Below, piece after piece: positions 47,470 to 59,215 of a stretch of DNA of 64,000 nucleotides. The stretch is from assembly GCF_011397635.1 (NCBI RefSeq), contig NC_064753.1:28482322-28546321 (forward strand). The letters run 5' to 3'. The notes under the pieces are model-generated. The model was not told the DNA's origin. It saw only the letters and a list, made by a program, of their open reading frames with translations, and ran no database searches. This DNA is from Epinephelus fuscoguttatus (lineage: Eukaryota > Chordata > Actinopteri > Perciformes > Serranidae). How positions within the stretch are numbered: position 1 is the stretch's first letter; every line of letters begins with the position of its first letter. Both the position numbers and the translations under genes were made by a program.

Positions 47470-48069
47470 TTAAGCCCTGTTCAGACCACAGATTTGCGAT
47501 GAGACAAGTTGAAATTTGCAGCTACTTGCAATGCACCAGTCTGCAACATCTGTGACTAGAGGAGACGGTGTAGCGTCTCCAAGTTATGACTTAAAGTATT
47601 TGTTTTTTGTTGTTGTTTTTATTTTATTTTATTTTTTGAGGGGGTATGTGCATGAATGCGCACATACAGCCAGCAGCAGCAGTAGCAACCCATCATCTGA
47701 CACAGACACACTGTGAGGACAGCGATGTCTTGTCGCTGTTTTCAACAGTCACAAAGATTACAATGAGATGGACTCCCACTTGGTTGAGGTGGAGTGCAGT
47801 TGTCAGAAAATTCCACAGCAAGCAAACGCACCGACTGCTTTCAGTTTTCTTGACCAATTGACTTTGCTAGCTACAAGCTGATTGGCTGTGAAATAGGTGT
47901 CATGCTTTAAAACCATCAACTGGCAATTTGACATGCTGAGTCGCAGGCGACACCATCAGCTTGCTTGAGTTGATCTGAGATGGGCCACTTAACACCGCTG
48001 CCACTTTTCCCCTGAACGTCGTACAATGGTTTCATCTCGTTGTGACTCTCTGAGCTGAACAGGGCTTTA
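47470..48069. mobile_element. TIR element, ends (T)AAGCCCTGTTCAG
   Basis: The left end TTAAGCCCTGTTCAGACCAC and the right end, inverted, CTAAAGCCCTGTTCAGCTCA, share 13 bases. Inside lies an A/T-rich stretch and no preserved frame. No clean target duplication is seen. Non-autonomous DNA transposon by structure. Confidence 0.55.
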
Positions 48070-50071
48070 GAGACATACGTTAATATTCTCCCAGTGTGTC
48101 TCTAGCGATTTGCTTTTTGAGCAAAAAACATTGCGAAAACACAGCTAACCAACCTGCAGCAGAAACAATGCAACATGACATCATGCATCTGTGTTTATTT
48201 TTGAGAAGTAATAGTTGAGTAGGAACCATGAGTAGGAACCATTTACAGTACGAGTAACCACTCACTCAACACGTTGACACGTACTGCACGGATTCACATT
48301 TACTTCTCGCAATGCACTAGTGTATATTCAAGGGAGGAACAAAACTTGTTGTGGTTTGACTTAAGCTTATTAAGGGCAGAAGTGAGACTGAATACTGCGG
48401 TGAATATTGTAACTGGTGGAGGGCCCCCACAAGGCAGTGGAGGAAGCACCTGTTCCACAGCCAGGTCATTATCACCCATTATCTCGCTGCACTGTGCTGT
48501 AAAGGCCGGGGCACAGCAGTCTGACGCAGGACAGCCATTGTACTGATCTACAACCTCAGGACGAAGCTGTTTACCTTGTGCTTTCATTCATCACGCCATG
48601 TGCTCAGATCTGTGTTTTGATATTTTGTGTTGACTGTTTACACATGAAATCAAAAGCAGCCACGTGTACCTACTGTCAGCTGATAAAGTAAAAAAAACAA
48701 AAAACAAAACAACTAATAGAATTAAAATTAAAGAGGAAAAATGAGCAAAATTCTGCATAAAATAAATAATAGTCTCATAATTATATGACATGTCCAGGGT
48801 ATTGAACTTAAAAATAAAAGGTGATGCGATTTCTGGTGGAGGAAATAATATCAGTTCTTTTTCATGTTTCCCTGTTTATAGCTGTACTTTCAACGATCAA
48901 ATCAAATTCCTACCATCGTTATATCCTGCTCGCCTATCCTGTTTCACTCAGAAATACGTCACGATGCCGAAGCTGAATACTCTTGAAATGCCGTGCCATT
49001 TGGACTTTAAGCGTGGGTTTTGAACATTTTCAACCTTGAGTGCCCCCTGTCTGACATGTTGACACTGTGTACAGTCTGAGCACAGCTCTATGTGCCAATC
49101 ATTATGCTCTATACATAAGTACAGATCCACAGCCTGGTCACAGACATGCAGAAGCAGGTGAAATGCTCGAAAGCCAAATGCACCGCTGCATGCAGTCTAT
49201 GATTGGAGGCCAGATGTGATCATTTAGCCTGGGGGCATCATGGTACTTTGTAGGGCAAAAGGGCAAACTTAAATCAGACAGAGCTCATCATCTTGTCAAA
49301 AAGTTAGTTTTTAGGAGAGGCACAGTACAGATATAACGAATGATAGAATAATACCATGGTTTGATTTTAAAGTTGCACTGATGGAAGAACAGTCAATGTA
49401 CTGTTTGATTTACTGCCACTTGCATCTGCTTGCTGTATTTCCCACAAAAAAAGGTCTGTCTGTATACCAATGGGAGTCAGTTATGTAATAGTATAAGTCT
49501 GTTATTTAGGTATACTTTCTTGTGAAATATGTCTCAGTACTCTTCTTGACATCACCACTTTGAAATCCGATAAAACGTAACCGTTTGTCTCACAAATATT
49601 TATGTCAAGCAAACTCCGTTGTTGTAAATATTCAGTAGAACCACCGGTTCCACAAAAAGTCTCCATCCTTTACTTCCACGTCTTTTAAATGTCTGAAGTT
49701 GAGGCCAGCAACAACCCAAGTAGGACAGTTGTGTTTGTGTTTTTCACTGCGGCTGTCACAAATGCCAGAATCAGAAACGGTTGTTATGGTCTGTTGATAG
49801 CTGCTGTAATTCTTTTACAGCTTACAGGCCACTGGCATTTTTTTTGGTTTTGTTTTAATTTCACATGTACCTAGTGTTTGATTTTACAATGTCTGCTTAT
49901 CCAGGTACAGCATGTTGTCACTGTCAATTATTCACCAATACTTAAGTTAAAATCAGAATGGCTTACTGTGCAAAGCCAACCACACTGTCCTGCCAGATTT
50001 CTGTTTAATATTACACACCTCACTTGAATTGTGAAACTCTGTAGTTATTACATAGCTTTGACATAACTTTC

Positions 50072-51288
50072 AAGGGGACCCTATTGTGCGCATTTTCAGG
50101 TTCATACTTGTATTTTGGGTTTCGACTAGAACATGTTTACATGCTTAAATGCTCAAAAAACACTTTATTTCCCTCATACTGTCTGTGCTAGACACCTGTA
50201 TTCACCCTCTGTCTTTAAGACCCCCCTACTGAAAAAGCCCAGTCTGTTCTGATTGATCAACGTTTCTGGGTCTTCCGCATCTCAGCGTCTCTGCATCATC
50301 ATTGCAGCCAAAGAATGACTATAACGGAGAAGAGCACCACTTTCTGTCATGAAAAATTACCAATAAAAGCTTCTAAACACAACCTGACATGTTCTAGCAG
50401 GAATATGATCTGAAACTGGGGAGAAATTGACAATATCACCACTTGAAATTAAATGTATGCCTGATGTTAGCATGTAGCTGCATGTAGCAGTGTACTTCAA
50501 GCGGGGTAATGACTGTAGAGTAAAGCAACACTTTTGACTGTGACAAAAATCCCCATAAAAGGTTCTAAACCAAAATCTTAACAACAGACATGTTTGATCA
50601 AAAATATCTGAAATCAGGGAGAAATTTACATCGGAAACTAAGGTTACATGTTTTCCTGATCTTAGCATGTAGCAGTCTGGACTACATAATGTTATCACTT
50701 GCAGTAGCATGCCTGGAGCAGATGACCAAATGAAAAAATGTGTCACACGCTCACGTTGGCTTGTCCCAAGAGTAGAAAAGACATTGGAAAGGTCTTCAGA
50801 AAGGTCTGAAACCATGGATTTTTGCTCACAGAGATCACTTTTATGTATTTTTATTGTATTTTTGAACATCCAGTATTGTAACATTATACATCTATTCATT
50901 CATTCATTATCCATTACTGCTTATCCTCTGACATTGGCTGAGAGGTGGGGTACACCCTGGACAGGTCGCCAGACTGTCACAGGGCTGACACATAGAGACA
51001 GACAACCACTCAAGCTCACATTCACATCCACTGGGAAATTAGAGTCACCAATAACGCGCATGTCCGTGGACTGTTGGAGGAAGCCGGAGAACCCAGAGAG
51101 AACCCACCTGACACAGGGAGAACATGCAAACTCCACACAGAAGGATCCCAGAAGGACCCCGGCCAGCCGGTGGGTCCGAACCTGGAACTCTCATGCTGTG
51201 AGGTGACAGTGCTAACTCTGCATCACTGTGCTGCCATATGTGACAGAAAATAAGGGAATATGTCATGATGTCATAATATGTCCCTTTT
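50072..51288. mobile_element. Fish inverted-repeat element, ends AAGGGGACC...GGTCCCTTT type, with V-SINE inserted
   Basis: The left end AAGGGGACCCTATTGTGC and the right end, inverted, AAAAGGGACATATTATGAC, are alignable. The body contains TTCATACTTGTATTTTGGGT and AGAACATGTTTACATGC words frequent in fish repeats, two roughly 130-bp related units (50345-50470 and 50520-50660), and the V-SINE-like copy at 50893-51235. Minus-strand open frames of up to 180 codons here are not genes. Confidence 0.6.
50893..51235 (-). repeat. V-SINE-like element, second copy
   Basis: Shares the core words GTACACCCTGGACAGGTCGC and GAACATGCAAACTCCACACA and the ATTC tail (50894-50908) with 28031-28383, in the same orientation. 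The head is diverged (CACTGTGCTGCC at the right end). Confidence 0.8.
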
Positions 51289-54200
51289 GAAGAAAGTACG
51301 GCATGCTGACATACTCTCAGGCTATGATTTACACAGTTATATAAGCAGGCATGCTGATACTTGGAAGACCAAGTCCTTCTTGAGCAGACGTCATTGATTG
51401 TTTTTGCGATAATGCTCTAAGCTTTGATCTTCCTGCTCTACTCGCCTCAGTTTTGACAGATTCTGTCACAGTAATGGGAGAATTTACTGGATTATGCTTG
51501 TTTATATACCATTCAAGTGGTTTTAATATCAGTTTACCACAATGAAAACCTGTTATCAAACAGTGCCGGGAAAATCCATGGACTTTTCTTTGGATCCTGA
51601 AAGGGAATTTTTGTGCTCTATATTTCACAGCAGATTCTAACCCCTGAACTATTATTCAACCCGTGTATGCCTGGAAGATGTGGTGTTTATTAACCTACTT
51701 TTGACAGAACTGAGAAATAATAAAGCCCAGTTAATGTTTGGGACCTTCATGCCAGCCTTGAGCATCACTGAGACGCACCAGATTTAGTTTAAGGAGTAAG
51801 ATTGAGAGAATTAATCTGACGGGGGATTTGATTTCAGCACAGGAATGCCTGATTCCCTGAAGGGTCCTTTTTATTTGCCTCTTTATGCATTTCTATTTTC
51901 AAGTTGCATGTGGTGAACTGGCCATATGTTTTTAATTTATGCTGTGTTTTGAAATAAACCCAAGTATTTGCCCTGAAGTGAGCAAATCTTCCCAAGGGAC
52001 CTTGGGGGTTCGGCTGCTCCGTGCTGGACTGTGCGTGACTTAAAAAAAAACGTTAATGTTTGAACTAAAAATACATCTTGTAGTAGGTCTTTTTTCAGGT
52101 GTTACATTTCCTACACATATGGAATCTATGAAGCTTGAAATTTTGTGTACAGTTTGCTATATTTGCTCGATGACTCTTCCTGTCCCGCTTGACTAGATGT
52201 GTTTTTTTTAAATGACTGTAGTCTATCATCGTCATCTAAAAATATCTATCTAAAATGAACCATATGCGTCGGGTATTGCATAACCAATCAGCAAAAGGAA
52301 ACCAGAAGTGCTGGTGACAGTGGGGAAGCAGAGTGGAGGAATAGAAGTGGAGGGAGATGCCACCTCAGTGGAGCGTTCTGTGATGGAGCTGCGCTTTGGT
52401 GCAGTAAATTAACTCAACTCAGTGCAACTACTAAATATTGGTTGGGTAACAGTGCTATTGGTCATTTTGTTGACAGTTTTGTTTCTTGTACTTATTATGC
52501 CGACCTTGAGCTAAGACAATAATTGGGGGGTGTTTGTGCGCCAAACTGCTCGGCTTGAGCTTCCATCTCTGGTTGTTTGTCTGTGGCTCATCCTGCAGAA
52601 CTGATAAAGGAGGAGTTCTGGAGTTCTGGGCAGGCAGCACGCCATTGACCTTCTCACCCCCGGCCCGTCTCCCTGTTCCCTGACACCTCGCACCTCACTT
52701 TCCGTCATTGTGTTTTCTTCCTGGCATGCGACTCTTCCACATGAATGGGGAAAGAACAAGGAAAAGGGAAGAGGATGATTGAGGTGTACCGTGTAATGCA
52801 CATCTGTTTTCCTTACCACAGTGATTGTCTTGGCAGGAACTTTACATCCAGCCTCTGTCTACAGTTTGCTAGAATTTTCTAGGAAATTCGGATGATTATA
52901 GGAGGATTTAGATTATTTTACTGTACATATTTTACTCTCATACCTGCTCCAAGATTTGTGATCGTCTGGCAGTCACATTTAGTTATTTTTCACTGCACTT
53001 CCAGATTTGCTGTTGTTTGTATGTTGTATGTTTTTTACTCTATGAACGTTGTCCTACGTCTTCCGAGGACACATTGTTTCCTGAAATTCTTCTTTGTTCC
53101 ATGCCACAACATGATGTACATCATAGTCAGGGGAGTATGGAAAATGTTTTCTTTTTTCTCCCCACTTAAGTTTAGGTCATTCATTCTTGCTGATACTCAG
53201 ATTGGAGGAGACAGCTCAGTCTAAGCACATTTTATTGCTGTGGAGAGAAAACATGGAACAACTTTGGTGCCTGATTTCATTTGGGTTTGTAACTCAACCA
53301 AATTATGAAATAAGCCCCCCTCCAAAAGCATTTGCGGGATTGAGCTCATTTGTGGTAACGGGAACTCTTTAAAGGTTTTATGACCCTTTGAATTCTGTTT
53401 GTATTTCCCTAAGAACACGACTCTCACATGTTTGGGTCATAATAAAAACACAGTAAATCCATTTCCAGCCACGTTTTTGCCGTATCATACCAGAGAAAGA
53501 CAAAGCTGGCTTTAAAGGGAGATACCGTACTGCCTGTCTTTTTGTCCTGAGTCATCCTTAGTAATGGCTGCTGCCCTAGTTATATCTGGCCTGCGCCCAC
53601 CTGACCAGGCTTTAATGCCTCGTCACGGTGTAGGATTGCAGCCGTGTTCTGATAAGGCAAAGCCTCCGTGTGTGGATTGTTTGTTTGTTTGTTTTTTCCT
53701 TCTTATTGATGCTGCTCTTAAAGCTCGCTGTGACGATGCTTAGGAGGTCAGACTGCAGATCAAGTGTCACTGGATGAGTAGGTGAATAGTGCTTTGGGAG
53801 GGAGTCAGTCATACCAGGCAGCAGCACATGATGTGATGCAGTGGGTTTAGCTGGAAGACAGCAGCTTACTCGGCTTTGACATCAATACAGCAAGTGTTCC
53901 TTTGTCACTTGACTACAGTCTAATTTGGGAATCGGAGATGTCCTTTCTCTCTGCAGTGTGTGCGTGTTTGTGTGCAAGTGCGTATGCTGTATAAAGACCA
54001 TGTTTCCTACACGTTGACCTTTGCACCTGTTTCATTGCCATGGATTTCTTTCATACTGTAGTTAAATGTATAATAAAGCTTGTGACCGTCAGTGGTTTCA
54101 CTTGTTCTTGCAGCTCCGCTGCTTCCTGGTAATGTGTCCTGCGTCATTTGCTGTTCCTGGTTGCAGAGTGTATCACAGCAGGACAAAGCACTTACAGAGA

Positions 54201-54649
54201 GAAAAAAGGCCCCGAAGGCTTTATTAATTTTCGTGTGGTTAGCACTGTGACCATTTTTGATACAAGTGCTTTTGAATCCCTTCTTTATTCATTTTGTCTC
54301 CTAGGATGAGCCACATGTTTATATCCACTCTGCATTCTGTGTTTAATTGCAAGTGACATCATTTTTCAAGTTGGATGTTTAAACAGATAGCATAAGCATA
54401 TTTTCTGTTTACACAGGGTTGTGCACAGTTAAATTTAAAATGATAAATAGTATTTGCAGAACGCTCCAGAGTTTCCCTGCTTTTGCAAAAATTGCAGAAA
54501 AGCAGGACAGATTCAGAAATCATCAATAAGACACTCAGCCTGTTTCAATTAGTTTGTTCACAACAACAAACCTCACGTGAACACATTTGTGTTAGATGCA
54601 AACTCACTTGTTGTAGACAAACCCCAGGGTGGGGGAGCCCTTATGTGCG

Positions 54650-54895
54650 GAGATTGTTTTCTCCGGCTTCCTCCCACAGTCCAAAGACATTCAGGTTAAC
54701 CGATGACTCTAAATTGTCCGTAGGTGTGAATGTGAGTGTGAATGTTTGTCTGTCTCTATGTGTCAGCCCTGTGATAGTCTCGCGACCTGTTCAGGGTGTA
54801 CCCTGCCTCTCACCCAATGTCAGCCTGGAATACGGCTCCAGCCCCCATCATGTCTTACAGGATTAGTGGTTTCGGAACATGAATTAATTAATGAA
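54650..54895 (+). repeat. V-SINE-like element, third copy, 5'-truncated
   Basis: Plus-strand copy starting near the core word GGCTTCCTCCCACAGTCCAA and continuing through GTGTCAGCCCTG and GTGTACCCTGCCTCTC to an AATTAATTAATGAAT tail. The tRNA head is missing. Confidence 0.75.
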
Positions 54896-55219
54896 TTTCA
54901 TTGAACTGCCCCGTTTATAAAGAGGGATATGTGCAATTAGTGGACTAGACTATTAAACATTGCTACCCTCAGTAGTTGGCACCAGAAATACTAGTCCTTC
55001 AAATGTAATTAATAAAATAATTATTGTTTTTTTGTGACTGCGTTTCCCCCAATGAAAATGCTGTTATAATAATCAGACACTTATCCAGAAGATCTGTCTA
55101 AAAAATCTAGTTTTCAATAAATGTTATTTTGTTGTCATGTTTTGTAAGATAATGTGCAAAGTGCCACACATTTCTGCAGCATTTAAAATACAATTTGGTT
55201 ATTTAAAAGTGAGATTATC

Positions 55220-55401
55220 GGGGTGTCGGTAGCGTAGTGGATAGTGCCAGCGCCACATGTACAGAGGCGATGCCTCGCTGCAGCGGTCGCAGGCTTGACT
55301 CCGGCTTGGAACCATTTGCTGCATGTCAACCTCCGCTCTCTCTCTCACCCCATTTCACTCTGTTCTGTACATTAAAGGAAAAAAGCCCAAAAATAATCTT
55401 C
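55220..55401 (+). repeat. tRNA-derived SINE, 182 bp, perfect 15-bp target duplication
   Basis: Begins GGGGTGTCGGTAGCGTAGTG, has a decayed B box (GGCTTGACTCC) and ends AAAAGCCCAAAAATAATCTT. Flanked by AAAAGTGAGATTATC on both sides (55205-55219 and 55402-55416), the expected result of LINE-driven insertion. It is the same family as 21120-21315. Confidence 0.88.
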
Positions 55402-56194
55402 AAAAGTGAGATTATCTATTTCAGATGGCTCTCAGAATATACACAGTATTCTTTTGGACAGTGTTTAACATCATAGATTTAATTGTGCTCAATTTTGACT
55501 ATTCTCTAAGTGTTTTCTCAGGTTTAGTCCAAGTTTAAACTTCTGTTTAACATCAGGGACATTAGTCATTAGGAACATCCTTATTTGTAAAGTCCATATT
55601 GCGTCCAGCAACAACATTTAAGTGTGTCTATCATTCATCTTTTAGTCAGACAGCCATAAGTTGTATGTAAAATGGTGTCAGCAGTCTGTCTGGATGCAAT
55701 GGTCCCTGGATAAAGTGAAGTTTACTAAACACTGACCTCCCTAAAGTGTATTTGAATCTACGCCAGCCCTCAAGTGTTTCTCTGCAGACCTACAGGCGAG
55801 ATAACGCCTCAAAGGAAACACTGATTTAATATCAGGGAAGTCAATTAATCGCGCCTCCACATGCTCTCTGCATGCTGCTCTCCCTACAGTCGGTCCCTCT
55901 CTCATACATGCACACACACACACTCACAGGATGCTGTATCTTCTGTGATCTTCACAACTATGCAGTCCCAAGGGTGTTTATCTCTTTTTTGACAACAATG
56001 AATGGCATAGTTGGAATAGTTTAGGCCAGGATCACAGTTATCTACACTTGTCCTTGAGTCCTGTTCTGTCTACACACACACATATACACACACACCTCAC
56101 CACAAAGCAGGTTTAACAGATTTCCTGCAAGCTATTGTATCTGCTGGAGGATGGTGGCATCCTGGTCAGAACCTCAACGTTTAACAAGCCAAAT

Positions 56195-56300
56195 CCTCCC
56201 CCCTCCGCTCTCTTCCTCCCTTCCTCTCTTAATCTCCGCTTCTCCCACTCTCCTTCTCCTTTCATACCTCTCTTTACTCCTTTTCCTTCTCTGCCCGAGA
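56195..56300 (+). repeat. Polypyrimidine tract in sbf2 intron 2
   Basis: More than 100 bases are almost entirely C and T on the plus strand (with CCTCCCCCCTCCGCTCTCTT near its start). It is low-complexity and could adopt triplex structure; no function can be assigned. Confidence 0.7.
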
Positions 56301-57289
56301 GACGCTACCTCGCCAGCGTATTTGTCTTTGGCTGCACACAGATCCATCTATCCATCAATCCATCTGTTTTTGCCCTCACCCGCCCCCTCCGTTACCCAGT
56401 CTCCTCTCTTCCTCCATGTGTCCGGTGATCCCCTGTGTAACCCCCGAGGAACAGTCTAAACACTGTTTCACAGAGCCAGGACCAGTCGGGCCTCCAGCAA
56501 AAACAAAGCGAGACGAGACACAAACACTCATCTCTCTGACCAAATGCCTGCCCTCTCATCTCTAGCGTGTGTCTCAAATAATCAGTTTCTCCACACCCAT
56601 CATTAACACCTAATTTTTCTTGTTTTGTCCATTCTGCTTTATACATCCATCCTACACCGGGTGTTTCATCATTGCCTTATAGAGTCAAGTGTTTATGTGA
56701 GAGCAACATTTTTGTCACTTCTGTTGGTGCATTAGAACACATCTGTGAAACTATCTACAAAATCGGTTTACTGTTTAACTGTATGTATCTAATAGAACTC
56801 TGTATCAGGGAAAAGCTTGTTTTGTCCACACTTTGCAGATGTTTTGTGTCAGTACTGGTTATGACTCACACTGGTCCTTTGAGACTTTAAACCTGTTTAA
56901 CATGCTTTTTATTATGGTAACAGTCTTTTTGAGTTTAAGTGCCCACAATTTGCTAAAAATGGCTCTCCCCTGTCATGCATTGAAAATTGTTGATTTGTGT
57001 CCTTCTTAAATTCTCAATAAACAGAATATTTGGAAATATGAATAATGGGTTATTCCAGGAACATCTTGGAAGAGCTCGACTCATTCGTGGAGAATGACAA
57101 TACTGCTTTATCCACTTGTGTTCAAGACTCAACCAATAAGTATGAGAACGAATCTTAAATCCAGACGCTCAGAATGTAGTTGGTGATGAATAAAATCTAA
57201 TTCTCATGGCAGGATAAATAAATGTTTAAGGTTACTCTCAGTTTTAACCTTAAATGAATCTGCTATACTATACTCAGCTGGTGTGTTGC

Positions 57290-57640
57290 TCAATGCTGCG
57301 TTCCATTTACCTTGGAAGTCAAATCTAGGAATGACGTCACACCAGAGCTGACTGTGTTCCACTACAACAAGAGGGAAAACCGATGTTGTTTTTAGAAATA
57401 CACACTTCTCGCCATTGTTAGCAGTGTGTGCGACTTATTTAATGAGACACAAATAAGACAAGTGCTAATACACTATATATTACTACGGCTGGGTAGAGCA
57501 GCCATTTTGGGTTTTGAGGTCAGGGCTGGTGTGGTTCTTCTGAATTTCTGAGTCTGAAATATGACTTCAGGAGGCCTACCAGTTAAACATTTTCTGACTG
57601 GGAATTCCTACTTCCCAGTTAAAAAACAAACCCACCATAG
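57290..57640. repeat. Probable dispersed repeat (TGCGTTCCATTTACC type)
   Basis: Contains TGCGTTCCATTTACCTTGGA near the left and TTCCTACTTCCCAG at the right, with GGAAGTC/GACTTC words in opposite orientation, a pattern common in fish MITEs. Boundaries are uncertain. Confidence 0.35.
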
Positions 57641-58678
57641 TTCGCAGGAATTTTTCCATCTTATTCAACACGTTTCCTTTTATGATCACACAGTACAGGC
57701 AGTGTGGCATGGCCAGCACTGTCGCTGATGGCTTTCAAGGAACATAAATACTAAACATGCCACTTCCTGCTCCGATGAGCAGATGTAATTGCTGCACTGA
57801 AACAGGACGTCCTGTCTGCACTCTCTGTGGGGCATTGGGATTAGACTTTCTGCAGCAATATGCTGATGCCCTTTCCATTTAAGGCTTCATTGGGTTACCA
57901 GCAGAAAGTCTCGAGGGAAACTTCAACAGTTTCAAATCTTTGACAATCACAATGAAGATTTTAGGGCTGCCCCCTAACATCAAAGACTTGACTCACCTGT
58001 TGGAGACCACCTTGACTGACTGAGATTCCTTCCAGTTCAAGCAGTCTTTCTTTTTAGTTTTGTTCTGTGGTTTTTTTACGTTAGTCAATGTACTTCTACG
58101 GACGTTTCGGCCCCCAAATGCAGCTGTAGAGTGAGCGTTCTTGCCCTCACGATGCTGTCCGGTACAGGCAGCTGCAGACCCAGAGCCAGAATGAGTCTGA
58201 GTAAGACAGAGGCAGCTGCCCAGGACTTTTTCCAGTGGTTAGGCTCTGAGAAAACGTTATTTTCCACTTTATGCTTAGAGGGGGTGCATTTACAGCTCGC
58301 AACAACTAAATACAATACAGGCTCTGGCCTTTGGTTGATATCTAATCTCGTTAAAAAATGTTGCACATTTATGATCTGTCATTAGTGTAATTAGCACACA
58401 TAATCTTGAAAGGCTAACTTCACCTGTTTATTGTGTGAATGTATGCCAAACCCTGTTCAAACTCTCAAACTCTACTTGGAAGAAGGAGAAACTGAATATT
58501 CTTATTGATCCGCCAAATCTGATTCGACTGATTCTGAGTCAGACACAGCCCAAGAAAATTTTGTCTCTGTAATGATTTGAGTTTAAATGACAGTAATACT
58601 GTTTATATCTGACCATGTTCAGTGATTTACCCTCTATGATATCGTAATGTAATGGTATTCTGTTGCATGTCTTTCCAG

Positions 58679-58816
58679 TTCTGCCAGCCTGGAGGTTGGA
58701 GGTTGTCCAGAGACAGGAAAGCACCCACCTTCTTCACCGTTGTGCTGACAGATATCGATTCAGACCGCCACTACTGCTCCTGCCTCACTTTCTATGAGGC
58801 TGAGGTCAATCTGCAG
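58679..58816 (+). CDS. sbf2: sbf2 exon 3
   Basis: 138 bases, phase 0 at both ends, between acceptor GTCTTTCCAG and donor GTAAGA. The 46 codons include [32 protein letters not shown] and [14 protein letters not shown]. It is nearly identical to vertebrate SBF2 (FCQPGGWQLSRERK...[14 protein letters not shown]). The PxFFxVVLTD...CLTFYE block is the conserved core of the upstream DENN domain. Confidence 0.97.
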
Positions 58817-58984
58817 GTAAGACTGCAACACACACAAACACAGCGTGAGTACTTTTTAGGACTGAACTGTTGTTTCACAACCTTGCGTGAGTGAATTTGG
58901 AGCACTTTTTGTGCCATTTCCATTCATGCATTGATTCATTTGTTTACTCTCTCTGATAACTTAATCTTTTTCACGGTCACAGGA

Positions 58985-59215
58985 AGCTGTAGCTCATCCC
59001 AGAATTCACAGGGGCAAATGTTTTCTGTCCAACAGGGGGCTAAGGCAGACAGTCACAGTCATAGAGTCTCCAGTCCTCCTTACTGTACAGCTGTTTTACA
59101 ACTGTTGGAGCAAACAGCATGTGAAAACCCACAAGACCATACTAACAACATGTAAACTATGCGCAGGACGGAGCCCTGTGAAGGAACAGTGCTAACCACA
59201 GAGCCACCATGCTAC
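58985..59215 (-). repeat. Strongly diverged V-SINE-like fragment
   Basis: The right part reads ACATGTAAACTATGCGCAGG and CAGTGCTAACCACAGAGCCA, alignable with ACATGCAAACTCCACACAGA and GAGTGCTAACCACCACACCA of the copy at 28031-28383. The left part is poorly preserved. Confidence 0.55.

Larger units (their letters stand above)
34673..58678 (+). other. sbf2: sbf2 intron 2 (~24.0 kb)
   Basis: GT...AG phase-0 intron. Identified contents: a tRNA-SINE (34926-35072), nested MITEs (35105-36302), an exon-like minus-strand segment (40035-40142) with a UTR-like tail, two (CA)n or short tandem arrays, a LINE fragment (41777-42120), TIR repeats (47470-48069, 50072-51288), V-SINE copies (50893-51235, 54650-54895), a SINE (55220-55401) and a polypyrimidine tract (56195-56300). 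The stretches 36.3-39.6, 42.2-47.4, 51.3-54.6 and 57.7-58.6 kb show only chance frames. Confidence 0.85.

Noticed and set aside
50357..50899. 180-codon minus-strand open frame
   Set aside because: It lies inside a non-coding inverted-repeat element and spans two related ~130-bp repeat units; the translation has no recognisable domain and irregular composition.
28031..59215. A CRISPR-like array or bacterial operon
   Set aside because: The recurrent elements are interspersed tRNA-derived SINEs with variable spacing; the genes are spliced and eukaryotic.
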